A DNA stretch of 64,000 nt from Arctopsyche grandis (GCF_051622035.1 NC_135355.1:1798001-1862000), one strand, 5' to 3'; positions 11,256 through 23,409 are shown, counted from the first letter of the stretch. Notes: generated from the letters alone by a model not told the origin. Program-made: numbers and translations.

Positions 11256-12794
11256 CGGTAATAACTAATTGTAAAATTTATTATATTTCATATCAAAAAT
11301 GGCGCAATATTAACAAAAAAGTTTTGCGACTTCACACTTCACAAAATTATAAAATAAAAATTTAAAGAAAAAATATGGATTTAAGACTATTAAAACAAAT
11401 ATATTGCACTAAAACTGAAAATATAGAGGTATGTTTTTAAAAAACTTTTTTTTATTAATATATTATTAATTTAAACTCCTAATGTCGAATAAAACAATTT
11501 TTTTTGTTTATTTATATTTTTATTGCCTTTGGATTAAAACAGAGAATGGAAAGACGGAATGATTTTTCCTAGAAATTAATTTTCATAGATAAAATTCAGA
11601 TCAATTCTCCCTCACCGAAGTGGGGTATGCAAGTGCCCCAATTTTTACGTTTTTCCTAGAATAAACTACAAGAAATTTATTTTAATAGATGATTTAGAAA
11701 AGGGATACATAGTAAAAAAATACATTTATACATTTCTACGTTCCAAAGTATAATTTAAAGGCGGTAGCGATAAGTCATGTTTTTTACTGTTCGCTTGCAT
11801 ATTCTTGTTGATCGATGAATCAATGCGACAGAAACAGACGGCTATGTTTTCGTAAGCTATTGTTTTCGTCGCTTTTGACGCATGGCCATTGAGTCATGCA
11901 GTCGCCTGTTGGCCTTACCTATGTGAGTTTGCATGTCAATACTTGTTATTTTTTAATACAAAAATAGTCAAAAACATGCTATAGGACTAAAAAATTTTCA
12001 TGTTGATGTATAAAATGATTAATATGTATGTATATTGAACTGATTTGTATTGAGAAAAGCTGTATTTTGATTTAAAAATACCGGGCTCTTACTCGACCCC
12101 GGTTAGTGACACTCGTTCGATCTCAACGCTCCGTCCTTCAAAGGCAAATTTATTTGAATATTTGTGTCGATTCAACCGTAAATGTAACGTTGAATGATTT
12201 AGCAAAGCATACTAATTTATGACATGCAATTTTCGATCCATCGTACCGCTCTGATTTAAGCCACAAGTTCCAGTAAGAATTCACGCAAGCAAGTGTATGT
12301 ATATAAATATAGTTGTAATTTGGCAGAGCCGGTCACCGCAGGAAATCTCACTCAGACTAATTCACATTTAGCATTTGCTCGTGTTTCGTGGTGATAAGTG
12401 TTCATATCCGTTGGGTCACTTCTCCAGGAAACGCGTTCGTGTTTCTGAAACATTGCCAACGCCGAGCCATGTCACACTTTTGACTTACATACCTATATCT
12501 GCTGTGGTTACAACGGATATTTTTTACAGTTATAATTATGGACTCTTTACTCGGGAATTCCCGGGATTTTTTGACGTTTCCGAATCTCGTAAAAATGATT
12601 TACGTTTATGTTTATGCATGCGGTTTTATAACGATATGAATGTAGCCGATTAGTTGAATTTGAATTTAAAAAATGTATTTTTCAAGTTCTACTGAGAATA
12701 TTTGAAGAGACTGAAAATGTTATACAGAGATATATGGTCGAAGTCATACTTCAATTCGTAACTGGAAATAAAATCAGAATTTAATACATACAAA
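11256..12794. other. AT-rich intergenic, no gene recognised
   Basis: Mostly AT-rich. Two less AT-rich patches (11,780-11,930 and 12,090-12,500) contain short open frames without recognisable domains. No repeat family seen elsewhere in the window was found here. Confidence 0.55.
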
Positions 12795-13560
12795 GGATGC
12801 TTTTTATTACATAACTCTTTTATACTTCACTTACGATTACAATTCAGGAAAAAATTTACCTCTTATCCAATCGTTTTCATACTTTGCCATACTATCGTTA
12901 AGCTTCTGCTTAGCGTCAAGAAGGTGCCGGGTTCAATCCCTGAATGAAAATGAATTTTTCAGAGTATGCTGTTGGTCAGACCTGGATTTGTGACTCCAGG
13001 TTGATCGTTTCCTATCAGAGTTTGCCAACTTTCTCTGATTTCATTGTTGAAACGGTTCCCGGAAAAAAAAATTGCCTAAAAATCCTTCCTACCTACTATG
13101 TCACCACTATTTGAAGTTTGATTGATGTACAATTCATAGATGTCTCGTTAATTTGCTAGTTTTTCAATGTCTCGCAATTCAACGACTTGTAATAAAAATG
13201 CTGTATTTGTATTTGTAATTGTAATTTTTAATTGGCCAGGAAGGCGCATTGGGATTTACCTGTAAGGCCTTCCTGATATATATGTAAATAAATAAATAAA
13301 TAAATATTGCTCATTTTGGTCATCAATATAAGTAAATGTATCCTCCGCCATTACGATGGAGAAAAAATATCGTTTTAGACGCGTTTGAAATTTGAATTTC
13401 TGAAAAGTGCCCGACGTTTATCCAGTTTTTAGTTTTGAACATAGATGGTGGTAGTCAAATAAAATTATTGGAATTTTTATTCAAAATAATAATTTTATAT
13501 ACAAATTATAAAAGAGGTATGTTTTTAAAAAACTTTTTTTTGTAATATAATTTTTTCATT
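12795..13560 (+). repeat. Interspersed repeat R1, split by a SINE
   Basis: The consensus (CACTTACGATTACAATTCAG, TTATCCGATCGTTTTCATAC, TTTGGTCATCAATATAAGT, then GTATGTTTTTAAAAAACTTT) reads through when the SINE at 12,892-13,305 is removed: TTTGCCATA | TTGCTCATTTTGG. Further copies: 14,785 (split), 29,190, 29,640, 30,075, 32,740 and a diverged one at 35,600. Superfamily unknown; several lie beside Helitron-like ends. Confidence 0.75.
12892..13305 (+). mobile_element. tRNA-derived SINE, family 1 (5'-truncated), inside R1
   Basis: The head GTTAAGCTTCTGCTTAGCGT and B-box GCCGGGTTCAATCCC are followed by the body (GGTCAGACCTGGATTTGTGA, GATTTCATTGTTGAAACGG), a 3' module (GGCCAGGAAGGCGCATTGGG) and an (AAAT)n tail. 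The first about 15 bases of the head (CCAGCAGCATAGCTC) are missing. Confidence 0.85.
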
Positions 13561-13784
13561 TTTTAGAGGTTTGTTTTTCAAATTGGCAACACTTTTTCCA
13601 ACAACAGCCAATTTGACAGCTAACAGCTGATTAGTGCTCAGTTTTCTTTGCCATTTCACCATAAATAGACTTACGCTAGATTCTAGTATAAATCTGACAT
13701 TATAGCGGATTGCAAATTGTGCAAATTTATTTCGAAAATCGTGGTTCAATTCGCGAAACTTACTTCATTTTACGCTCGAGAATA

Positions 13785-13905
13785 TGTCTCTTGTGAATTG
13801 TCCTCCAAGATCGTGTGATTTAACACCTTTGAATGATTTTCTGTGGGGATATGTGAAGTTGCTGGTCTAATTTATCTCCCATAAGCCAGAGACGATGGAC
13901 ATTCA
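13785..13905 (+). pseudogene. mariner/IS630-like transposase fragment
   Basis: One frame reads CPPRSCDLTPLNDFLWGYVK, stop, then SHKPETMD. This is the block around the third catalytic aspartate of mariner-type DDE transposases common in insects. Only about 40 residues remain, with one in-frame TAA and no visible TIRs. Confidence 0.75.
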
Positions 13906-14275
13906 CCGATATACCGAAGTGGTATATCGGTGATAATGAAAATTTCTTTCTTGAAATTTGAAAAATTGGACTTCCAAGCCGGGGCACTTATTTATATATG
14001 TGTATGCCCAATATTATATTTGAACGCTAATGGCATAACATTATCTTACAATGAAGTTAATATTATAGCCAATACCATGATTTAAATGGTTTTTTTATTT
14101 CATTTTAAAGTTCTATACAGACATCACAATGATGATGCTCAGTGTTTTTAGATTTTTCTTATTAATAAATGCACAAACGCGTGCATCTGGTTACAAATGT
14201 TAAATATGAATAAAGTTTGATCATAACAAATCGTTTGCAAGCTAAGAAGAGATATGTAATAATATGTAAATGATA

Positions 14276-14384
14276 CAGTGAAAGCATATTTCAAGTGAAA
14301 ATATATTTTCACTGGTGAATATATATTTTCACCAATTCGAGCAGTGAAAATATATCAAACAAAGAATTTACAACGTTTAACTCT

Positions 14385-14458
<74 letters not shown>

Positions 14459-14538
14459 CGACCCTGAAAATGTAACTGGTTATGATTTCACTGAAACGTC
14501 AGTGAAAATATATTTTCACTTGAAATATAATTTCACTG
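14276..14538. mobile_element. Inverted-repeat element with a (TA)n core
   Basis: The ends CAGTGAAAGCATATTTCAAG and CTTGAAATATAATTTCACTG are inverted copies, and each arm also contains the palindrome GTGAAAATATATTTTCAC (14,297 and 14,501). A TA microsatellite at about 14,390-14,453 fills the middle. No convincing target duplication. Confidence 0.6.
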
Positions 14539-15118
14539 GGACATATATACGAATACAATAGCAAAAGAAAAAACTTCTATATATACCATTTGCTATCAAT
14601 TTTTCCTCTTGGCAGAAAATTTACCGCCATGTATTGAAAATTTATTTTAATAATTAATTTTTCTATCGGTGTTTTATTTTTTTTACATGTAGGTAGGTTG
14701 ATAGTTTTTATTTTTTTTTCATATTTAACAATTAAATATATTTAAAAGGTATTTGAAAAAAAATCGACCGCGTGCGGATTTTTACATACCACTTACGATT
14801 ACAATTCAGGAAAAAGTTTGCCTTTTATCCGATCATTTTCATACTTTGCCATATTGCTCATTTTGGTCATCAATATAAGTAAATGGAGCCTCCACCATTA
14901 CGATAGAGATAAAATATCTTATAATGGTCCGTACGCACCAAACCAACGACGATTTTGGGCCAACTTTTAAAACCAGTAGCGTACAAAATATCGAAATAAA
15001 AATTAAATAAAAAAATTGAAATTAAATATCAAAATTAAGCTAACGAGCGAGATTGAGCTAAAATTAGATCATCGTTGATGTTTTGAATTACAACAATGTT
15101 TTGAATTACGACGATATT

Positions 15119-16400
15119 TTTTTTATTTTTTATTTATTTATTTAACATATTAGCCACAGTGACATTACAGAGATCTCCAACGCGTCGCTGTGGCCGGTCA
15201 TTCAGTAATAATAACATGATAACAGTAATAATAACTTATAATAATAACAATATTAACACAACATCATTAAAATCATAAAATCATAAAAAAAAGAAAAAAC
15301 ATAGATAAAGTAATAACAATCATTAATATTTATAATAAGCAAAATCAACCACTGGCATTCCTCAACAACCACTCAACCAGATTAGTATATTTTATATTGA
15401 AGAGGTCAATTTCACCAGAAATCCTGTTAAGCAGATATATCGCTCTAGATATAGGAGCCGTTGACAACATATTTGTGCGAGCCACAGGAGGAACAAACAA
15501 ATCACGATTTCTCAAGTCCCTGAATTTACAAGGTGCATTAAACCTAAATTCCTTTAGAACCTGACGATTGTGTATTATCCCATTCAACAGCTTAAAAAAG
15601 TGTCTTCCCAGTAACATATTCCGACGAGACTCCAATGAGTTGAAACCTAACGCCCCTAATAGGAATGCACTAGGATATAGCCAAGGATAATAACCACACT
15701 GTTTCAAATAAAGATATCTGAGAAACCGTTTTTGGATTCTCTCAATCTTCAATGAATGAGTTATATGGGTAGGATTCCATATAATAGAAGAAAATTCTAG
15801 AATACTACGTACTAAAGATTCATAAAGAATTTTAAGCACCAACGTACTCTGGAAAGGTTTGCTAACTCTTAGTAAGAATCCCAGCATTTTTGTTGCACGC
15901 AAACAAATATTGTCTATGTGTCGTTTAAATTGAAAATTATTCGAGAACAAGACCCCCAAATCACAATATTCATCTACAAACTTTAATTCAACACCACTTA
16001 GGCGATATGGATAAATCAAGCGATTTGAAGATCTTGTCACATTGAGAACACAGCATTTTTGAATGCTAAAAAATAATTTATTATCGACAGACCAACTTGA
16101 CAGCGCATCTAAGTCCAATTGGAGAAGGGCTGCGTCACTATGAGACTTAACTGTCTTAAAAAGCTTAAGGTCATCGGCGAATAAAAGATATTCTGAATAC
16201 TTAATTATTTTTGAGATGTCATTAATGTAAATTACAAAGAATCATGCACAGAGTCGTCAAGCCAGGTTTCCGTTAGTACCAGGATGTCAGCACATTGAAT
16301 AGCCGAGTTAGAACCTAATTCATCCAGTTTAGATTTAAGGCCTCGTACATTTTGATAGAAAATGCTTATATTATGCATTACAACCAGAGAAATATTATAA
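15119..16400 (-). mobile_element. Internally deleted LINE: endonuclease start fused to late reverse transcriptase
   Basis: The minus strand from about 16,385 reads an APE-type endonuclease start (FYQNVRGLKSKLDELGSNSA, CADILVLTETWLDDSVHDS). At about 16,241 it jumps, out of frame, to the reverse transcriptase core (FVIYINDISKII, then LLFADDLKLFKTV, the catalytic FADD box). That frame stays open to the stop near 15,345 through YCDLGVLFSNNFQFKRHID and LVRSILEFSSIIWNP, typical of Jockey/CR1-like LINEs. A 3' UTR and an (AAAT)n tail end it at about 15,119. The rest of the endonuclease and the RT motifs before C are deleted, so the copy is dead. Confidence 0.85.
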
Positions 16401-16553
16401 TTACGAGCGAAAAAAACCTTGTTATTGTTTCTTATAAGTCGTCACGATACACCAATGTGTTTCGCCGTCGATGAAATATTTAACAAAAAAAATGTCGGTG
16501 ATTTGTCAAAGGGTTTTTTTTTCTTTCGTCGAAATAAAATTAATAATCACACA

Positions 16554-16702
16554 TTATCCGATAAATTTTACCTCTGAGATGGATTTAATTATTTGATTTA
16601 TTTCGACGAGAGAAACAATTGAAGACATTATCCGATAAAATTTACCTCTGAAATGATTTAATTAATTGATTTATTTCGACGAGAGAAACAATTGAAGACA
16701 AA
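16554..16702. repeat. Two tandem copies of an about 74-bp unit
   Basis: ATTATCCGATAAATTTTACC ... CGACGAGAGAAACAATTGAA occurs twice back to back with a few differences. It lies between the LINE and the right end of the long-TIR element. Confidence 0.8.
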
Positions 16703-17350
16703 AAAATTTCCTTTGATAAAACCGACAACGTCTCGGGTTTGAAGCCATCACTCGGTCACCCATACTTACACATGATATATGCTCAGTAACTGCGCATTAC
16801 GGGGAAGTAAAAATAATAATTCTTTGATTTTTTTTTCGATCTTAGTGCGTATCTACGTAAGTCAAAACATCTTCGACAAACAAAAGTCGAGGATTATCTG
16901 TATGTGATTGTTGATGATCTAATTTTAGGTCAATCTCGAAAATTTATTTAAATTGGGCATGTTCTGTTTTAAATTTCAATATTTTATTTTAATTTTAATA
17001 TATTGATTATAATTTTATTTTGATATTTGAATTTAATTTTAATATAATAATAATATTTTTAATTTTGATATTTAATTTCAATTTTTAAATTTAATTTTTA
17101 TTTCGATATTTTGTACGCTACTGGTTTTATCATGATGGTTAAATCGTTGGACCAAAATCGTCGTTGGTTTGGTCCGTACGCAGCATAAGAAGCATTTCAG
17201 GTCCGAAGATTTTTAATCTCGGTGACAGTTGGTAGTCATTAATTTTATGCATAGATGGCGGTAGTAAAAAAAAATATTGGTGTTTTTGTTCAAAATAATA
17301 ATTTTATATATAAATTATACAAGAGGTATGTTTTTAAAAAAATTTTTTTT

Positions 17351-18220
17351 ATATTAATTAATTACTTTATCTACATATGTACGTAGTAACATTAGATGAA
17401 GTTTTGTTTTTCTATGGTGTGTCGCACTATATAATTCATATCTAGAGATCTAAGGCTCGAGTTAGAAATCCAGTTTTAGTTGTCAAAAAAATATTATTGA
17501 AAGCATGTAAATAATATGTACATCAAAGAAAATGGGAAAAAATTGTGGTTAATAATTAATTACAGTTGATCAGTAACTTTTATAAAATGCTAACTAAAAT
17601 GATATATAATATAATATAGCTGACCATTTATAATTATTGACAGTGTGTCCACTGAAACGAATGTATTGATCGTTCATTATAGTTTGTGACCATATATTAT
17701 AATAATTGACCACTATTTAAAGCTACCGACTAATTAAATACAGCACCAAAGTATAGCTGCTACGGAAAATTAATTATAACAAAATTTTCCCATGTAGATT
17801 CAAGATTAACCCACGGTTCAATGTACCTACATATGTATGTACATATGTATATTTTGGTGGTAAACTTCAATTAAGGGCTTTGTCCACTTTGTCCACGAGA
17901 GAGGATTTTAAACAGTGTGATTGATTTAATCTGGCGACGACTTAATCTCGACGGTTGGCCTCATTTCACATATTATATAAGTAATATAACAGCAGCTTTT
18001 GTGTCGAGTTTGGTTTTGGGGGTCTCTCTGGATCAGCTTGATCCCAGTGGGTATTAATGAGGGTACGTTAATGCTCTTCGGAAGAATCTCAGTATGTGGT
18101 TATCGTCTCTTATCGCTAACCAAGGTACCTACGCACATATCGCTATTTATCTCATTTGATATTGATAGTTAGATATTTAATGTTAATAATTCCAATTATT
18201 CTGAATACATATATGTGTAT
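17351..18220. other. Intergenic, no gene recognised
   Basis: AT-rich, with short palindromic ACATATGTATGTACATATGT motifs near 17,828. A less AT-rich patch at 17,880-18,130 shows no coding signal. Confidence 0.55.
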
Positions 18221-18224
18221 ACAT

Positions 18225-18229
18225 ATGTG

Positions 18230-18273
<44 letters not shown>

Positions 18274-18275
18274 TA
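18225..18275. repeat. (AT)n microsatellite
   Basis: Alternating AT with a few interruptions. Open frames of Tyr/Ile repeats on both strands here are artefacts. Confidence 0.9.
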
Positions 18276-18299
18276 TACATGTCCATTAATGTGTATAAG

Positions 18300-18423
18300 T
18301 ATATAGGTGGTTTTGCTCCGTGCTTCAATTGGAGCTGGCTCATCGACGGAACAACAAAAAAACTACTACACTCACTGCGTCTTTCAGTCAGACTTTGGAA
18401 ACCTCTTTTCAGGTCCACGCTAC
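18300..18423 (+). mobile_element. 3' fragment of an L2-type LTR
   Basis: ACTACTACACTCACTGCGTC, TTTCAGTCAGACTTTGGAAACC and the end CCACGCTACA match the 3' end of the solo LTR at 27,321-27,614. The 5' part is not recognised. Confidence 0.5.
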
Positions 18424-18439
18424 AAAACTATGAAGTTAT

Positions 18440-19625
18440 TGTATAATTAGTTATTGATCCATGAAATATTGTTATATATAAAAATATATTCAAAGGCATT
18501 TTATTGGGGGAAAATTTCGAATAATATTCAATCAAATGTATTTATGTGAATTGAAAATTGTCTGCGTACATTGAAGCAGTTAAGCAAAACTGTGTTCAAA
18601 TGCGTTATCCATATATCGAAGGGAAAATACAAGCATTCAATATTTATTATTTGTTTATTTTTCAAAAAAAAAAAATTAATATATTGTTTCAGAAATTTGT
18701 GGGTAAAATATTATATTATAATACATGTTTATTTATTTTGTTATTTGAAATGTGTGGAATTGTAATATTGTAATACATATTTATTGTTTATAATAATACA
18801 AAATGATATTTATAATAATAATAAATCAAAATTATTCTGTAAAGGTCGTACATGGTTACTGTAAACGGTATAAAATTTCTAAATCATTACTTATTCATTA
18901 ACCCATCCTTGAAGCTACATACATATATACGAAGCATCATGATGTTTATTTGTGTGATCGTATTTTTATTCAAAATAAATTTATTTTAATTTTATGGACG
19001 GTTTTTTTTATAAAACATTTCATTTTAAATAAACGAGTAAAATTTTGGGCAAAACAACACTTCCAGTCATCATAAAACTATTATTTCCTAATCAATTTAT
19101 ATAGAAGCGTACACAAAACTTGTAAAAAAATTTATAAAACAGGACCCAATTTCAACCAAAAAAACCAACTCCGAGACTGGGGAGGTTCCAATTTAAACCA
19201 AATTGAATCTTATTCCCGAAGTTGGAGACCTTCCGGCTGATACGTAAAATCATTAGAGTGAGGAGAAAACATTTTGTTTTTACTTTTTACTATCTTTGTA
19301 TACGGGAAGTGTCCATAATAAGTAACTGTAAACATAGATGGTAAAGAGATGGATCTTCTCCAATGAAAAATGGATACATATATCGAAGATTGAGAGAAAA
19401 TGATTAAACCAAATGGGAGCTGCCACCTCCACTCTTCAATCTTACCGACATATGGAAGCTAGCATTGAAGTAAGCTTATGACATGAAGCTAGAAAAGTTT
19501 AATCATTAACAAACTCATTAAAAATTACATCGGAATCTTGTGTCGTATTGAAGCAATGACAGCTAGCTATCCAAATACGTCTTTCTACCGCCCGGATAAA
19601 CAGTATAACAGTTAATTTTATTTCA
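18440..19625. other. AT-rich intergenic, no gene recognised
   Basis: Long A/T stretches and no conserved coding block. The 19,130-19,620 part is less AT-rich but has no recognisable gene. Confidence 0.55.
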
Positions 19626-20050
19626 CAGCAGCATAGCTCGGTCGTTAAGCTTCTGCTTAATACCGAGAGGGGCCGGGTTCGATCCCATGAGCTGACCTCT
19701 GAGTATATCTGTGCTGCTGCTGGTCAAACCTGGATATTTGTGACTCCAGGTCGATCGTTTCCCATCAGAAGTTTGCTAATTTTCTCTGATTTCATTGTTG
19801 AAATGGTTCCCGGTAAAATTGGCTAAAATATCCTTCCTACCTACTATGTCACCACTATTTGAGATTGATTAATGTACAATAAAATTTATGTACAATTCAC
19901 AGACGTCTCGTTAATTGGCGAGTTTTCAGTGTCTCGTAATTCAGTGACTTGTATAATAAAAATTCTGCATTGTTTGTAATTAGCCAGGAAGGAGCTTTGG
20001 GGTTTACCCGAAATTCCTACCTGGTATATATGTAAAAAAATAAATATATA
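19626..20050 (+). mobile_element. tRNA-derived SINE, family 1, near full length
   Basis: It begins CAGCAGCATAGCTCGGTCGT (A-box region) with B-box GCCGGGTTCGATCCC, then the common body, the 3' module GCCAGGAAGGAGCTTTGGGG and an A/T-rich tail. It best shows the tRNA-like head of the family. Confidence 0.85.
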
Positions 20051-20307
20051 ATTTCACTAGTCCGTCTGTTTGTCTGTCTGTATGCCTGAGATAACACTCG
20101 GCGTACTATAATAGTTGTTTCGATTCGACATGCATGTGTAAGTAAGCTAGACCGCTTCCAACAAAATGACGTAATGAATGTAATACGAATAGTAACAAAA
20201 GAAAAAAGTTCTTTATATACTTTTCGTACCGAATATTTCCGCTTGGCTGAGAATTTACCGCCATCTATTGAACATTTATTTAATTTATTAATTTATTAAA
20301 TAATAAG

Positions 20308-20409
20308 CATTCTGGACGGAGCACTGGCAGTGCGTGGATCTCCTTAATCACCCAATAAATGCTGTGAAGCGACTTTGCCCTTTTATTTGGATCCTCCACC
20401 CACGCAACA
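20308..20409 (+). mobile_element. L1 LTR 3' fragment
   Basis: It covers GCATTCTGGACGGAGCACTG to ACGCAACA, the last about 100 bp of the L1 LTR. The 50 bp that follow (ATATTATTTACAAACG ... GGGACAGTCTC) are repeated after the next LTR end at 21,247-21,300. Confidence 0.75.
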
Positions 20410-20529
20410 ATATTATTTACAAACGTACATTTTTCTACGTGTATAACTAAAATCGGGACAGTCTCATATAACATGAACAGAACAATATGTTCATAGTATA
20501 GCATGTTTTTACACCGTGGATAAACATAT

Positions 20530-21246
20530 TGTAACATATGCTAAAAAAAAGCCGCCGTTATAATTGGTTTTCGAGGATTATCTCCAGGCTTAAGTGCTGT
20601 CGGCTAACAATAGAGACCCCCAAAAGGACTTGGTGGTCGGTAACGGCATTCGGTCACTTCCCGCTAGAGTTCTCAGAACTGACAACCCGAGACCGTGGGA
20701 CTGCATATCTGGTACGTGACTATAATAATAGGTAAACAAACGCGTCGAGGAAGATGCAGTGAGTGACCTGCTCTTTATAAGCAGGTACTTGGGACATATG
20801 AAGGCATTCTTGACGGAACACTGGCAGTGCGTGGATCTCCTTAATCACCCAATAAATGCTGTGAAGCGACTTTTGCCTTTTATTTGGATGCCGCCGTTAT
20901 AATTGGTTCGAGGATTATCTCTAGGCTTAAGTTCTGTCGGCTAACAATGGAGACCCCCAAAAAGACTTGGTCGGTAACGGCATTCGGTCACTTCCCGCTA
21001 GAGTTCTCAGAACTGACAACGCAAGACCGTGGGACTGCATATCTGGTACGTGACTATAACAATAGGTAAACAAACGCGTCGAGGAAGATGCAGTGAGTGA
21101 CCTGCCCTTTATAAGCAGGTACTTAGGCCATACCAAGGCATTCTGGACGGAGCACTGGCAGTGCGTGGATCTCCTTAATCACCCAATAAATGCTGTGAAG
21201 CGACTTTTGCCTTTTATTTAGATCCTCTACCCACCCCTACGCAACA
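20530..21246 (+). mobile_element. Two head-to-tail L1 LTRs fused, ATAT on both sides
   Basis: The first LTR starts TGTAACATATGC (20,530), has TATAA at 20,776 and AATAAA at 20,851, and stops at TTTATTTGGAT near 20,888. There it is joined to a second copy lacking its first bases (GCCGCCGTTATAATTGG), which ends ACGCAACA at 21,246. ATAT flanks the pair (20,526-20,529, 21,247-21,250). A template switch or recombination between LTRs would give this. Confidence 0.75.
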
Positions 21247-21300
21247 ATATTATTTCCAAACATACATTTTTCTACGTGTATAACTAAAATCGGGACAGTC

Positions 21301-22080
21301 TCGCTTGAATCATGACCCAGTAAGAATCAGTAACCCTAAAATTATAATTAAAAGTCTGAAGTTGTTCGGAGACTCGACGAAGCGAAACAGCCATGAAATG
21401 TATGTTTAACTTGTTTATATGTGAAAATAGTATGTAGAAAGGGGGCGTGCGCGAGAAAGGGGCGGATATTTTGGAAGCGCTGGGATCACATCGGTCCATA
21501 GCAGAATCCAGCGCTTCTTCAGTGTCGTCGCGACCACCTTTCCGAGGGGACGTAGTACACTCGCGAGTCTACAAGTACCCTTACGATTCTTTAACGTCTA
21601 CTCTACTCTACTCTACTCTTGTCTGCTCTCGTTACCACATCTCCACGTACATACGTCATTGCAAATCCCATCCCCCGTCCTCTTTCCCACCCACCTGACC
21701 ACCCCCAACTCACCTCGTTCAAATGTTGTGTTACATCCACTACACAAAATGCGAATTTTGTCAAGTACAAAGTGTCCGAGTACCCACACCCACACACACA
21801 AGCTCGGCGAATGTGGACAGAGTCTTTCGCATGCAAATTTGCACAGTGATGTTTGAAAGTGATGTTTAGTTTTGTACTAATTAGCTTCTACATACATACA
21901 TATATTGTACTATTGCATATTAATTTCCACTCGAAAAAGTTCACTCTCGAATGCTTTATTTACATTATCTGCTTTGATTCAAAGCGTTCAAATACATATG
22001 TACGTAATTATGGAAGTTTTATATTAATAAACTTCTTCAAATATAAATACAAAAATCTTTATATTAATTTGTATGTATGA
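21301..22080. other. Less AT-rich intergenic, no gene recognised
   Basis: The 21,430-21,850 part is close to balanced in composition and contains (TCTAC)n at 21,598-21,618 and a CCCACC-rich run near 21,690. Overlapping open frames on both strands give no recognisable domain. Confidence 0.5.
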
Positions 22081-22189
22081 CATACTTGAGTTTTTTTACT
22101 AAAGTTTTTTATATACATTTATTTTTTTTTCATTACAAATTACAAAAAAAAAATGTACATAAAAACTTTAGTAAAAAAACTCAAGTATG
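22081..22189. repeat. Foldback with 29-bp perfect arms
   Basis: CATACTTGAGTTTTTTTACT... (22,081-22,109) is the exact reverse complement of 22,161-22,189. TA lies symmetrically inside the ends, as expected for a tiny mariner-type MITE, but superfamily is a guess. Confidence 0.8.
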
Positions 22190-22845
22190 CCTATATATTG
22201 TATGTATATGTATCTGAATACAAATACATACATATGAATGTTCGCAATTCGCGGCCCCAGTTTTTGACTTAAGATCAACATAATTTGGTATACTATCTCA
22301 AGGTATTCCAACTTTAGCAAGTTTCGGAAGGACTCGAAACTACTATGGATCGAAGGGCTCCCATTCTACTGAAAAAAAATTTTTTCAGAACGATTAATTA
22401 ACATTAACGTTTTTAAGCATTTTTGTATAATATGTATGTTATGTATGCCCGCTATTTAAATCTTTAGTTTTCAACTTTGACTCGCCAAATTTTACCCAAT
22501 ACTCAATTTGAACCGTAAATAGATTTTGGAAGAGGGTTTTTTAGAGCCCTTTTTTAAAGAATTTTTCAATTTTTTATCGTCGGGAAGTTTTTTTCCACTA
22601 TGCAATGCAATATCTCGGAATCTTTTAAAGGCATTTTTACCAACATTCGTTTGTCTAAGAACGCCAACTAAGCCCGAAATATAATATTCAAATCTAAAAT
22701 CCGACATAGTTTAAAAATAGGTTTCCTTTTTAAAAATGATACAAAATGAAAATAGATTTGTGTTAATGATTATGAATACTGTTTAGATTTTACTAGAAAA
22801 TTTGCACAAAATAAGCAAATTCTTATTAAAGTATGTAATTTTTTT
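22190..22845. other. Intergenic, no gene recognised
   Basis: AT-rich; the open frame at 22,492-22,707 (minus) has no recognisable domain. Confidence 0.5.
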
Positions 22846-22849
22846 GGTG

Positions 22850-23405
22850 ACCCGACAACGTCACTCACGACAATGCCGCGCCAATATTGTCACGCCGACA
22901 AACGCGCGCATAACAAAGCTGCGCAAAACAATCCATCAATGCCGTGCTGAGAAATCCGCCCCGATAATGCCGCGCAAAATAGAACTACAAAATTAAATAA
23001 AAAGTTCTTTTTGATATTTTTATTTTGCAGGGCTGATCATCGATGAAAATGTACATTGTTGGAGGTTGATGGCGGATATTTAAAATATCATGTTGTATTA
23101 ATAATTTCAGTTTTAGAGCCATCAATTTATTTATATAGTATTTAATTCCGATTTTTTTTCTAAGCGTTATTTATTTTATTATTTTTTTTATAATTTTGTA
23201 GACTGATTATGCTATTTAATTTTTTTTTATTTGTGGTTGGGTTCACTTGATTCCGAGGACTAATTACGAGTATATTTTAATTTTTATTGGATATAAAATA
23301 TAATACATAGAAATTAACTTTTCTGTCCGGCTGTATCAGCGCGGCATTGTCGTGCGTGGCTTTTTTCGGTGTGACATTGTCATACGCGGCTTTTTCGCAG
23401 TGTTC
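22850..23405. mobile_element. Element with mirrored GACAA/CGCGC minisatellite termini
   Basis: The left end has several units (ACGACAATGCCGCGCC, CGACAAACGCGCGC, AACAAAGCTGCGC) and the right end the inverted form (GCGCGGCATTGTCGTGCG, GTGACATTGTCATACGCGG). The 350-bp interior is AT-rich and non-coding. Confidence 0.6.
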
Positions 23406-23409
23406 ATTT

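Larger units (their letters stand above)
14925..17185. mobile_element. Long-TIR DNA transposon (PIF-Harbinger-like), TAA target
   Basis: The left end (TGGTCCGTACGCACCAAACC) and the inverted right end (TGCTGCGTACGGACCAAACC) continue through AACGACGATTTTGG and ACCAGTAGCGTACAAAATAT for more than 100 bp. TAA flanks both sides (14,922-14,924 and 17,186-17,188). The 3-bp TAA duplication fits PIF-Harbinger. No transposase is seen; the interior is largely a LINE insertion. Confidence 0.7.
14785..17350 (+). repeat. R1 repeat copy split by a long-TIR transposon
   Basis: The R1 sequence runs 14,785-14,921 and resumes at 17,189 (TCTCGGTGACAGTTGGTAG ... GGTATGTTTTTAAAAAAATT). The interruption is the 14,925-17,185 element, which is therefore younger than this R1 copy. 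Confidence 0.7.

Noticed and set aside
16735..16775. Resemblance to 5S rRNA box C (GGTCACCCATAC in reverse)
   Set aside because: Only about 15 bases match and no other 5S element is nearby.
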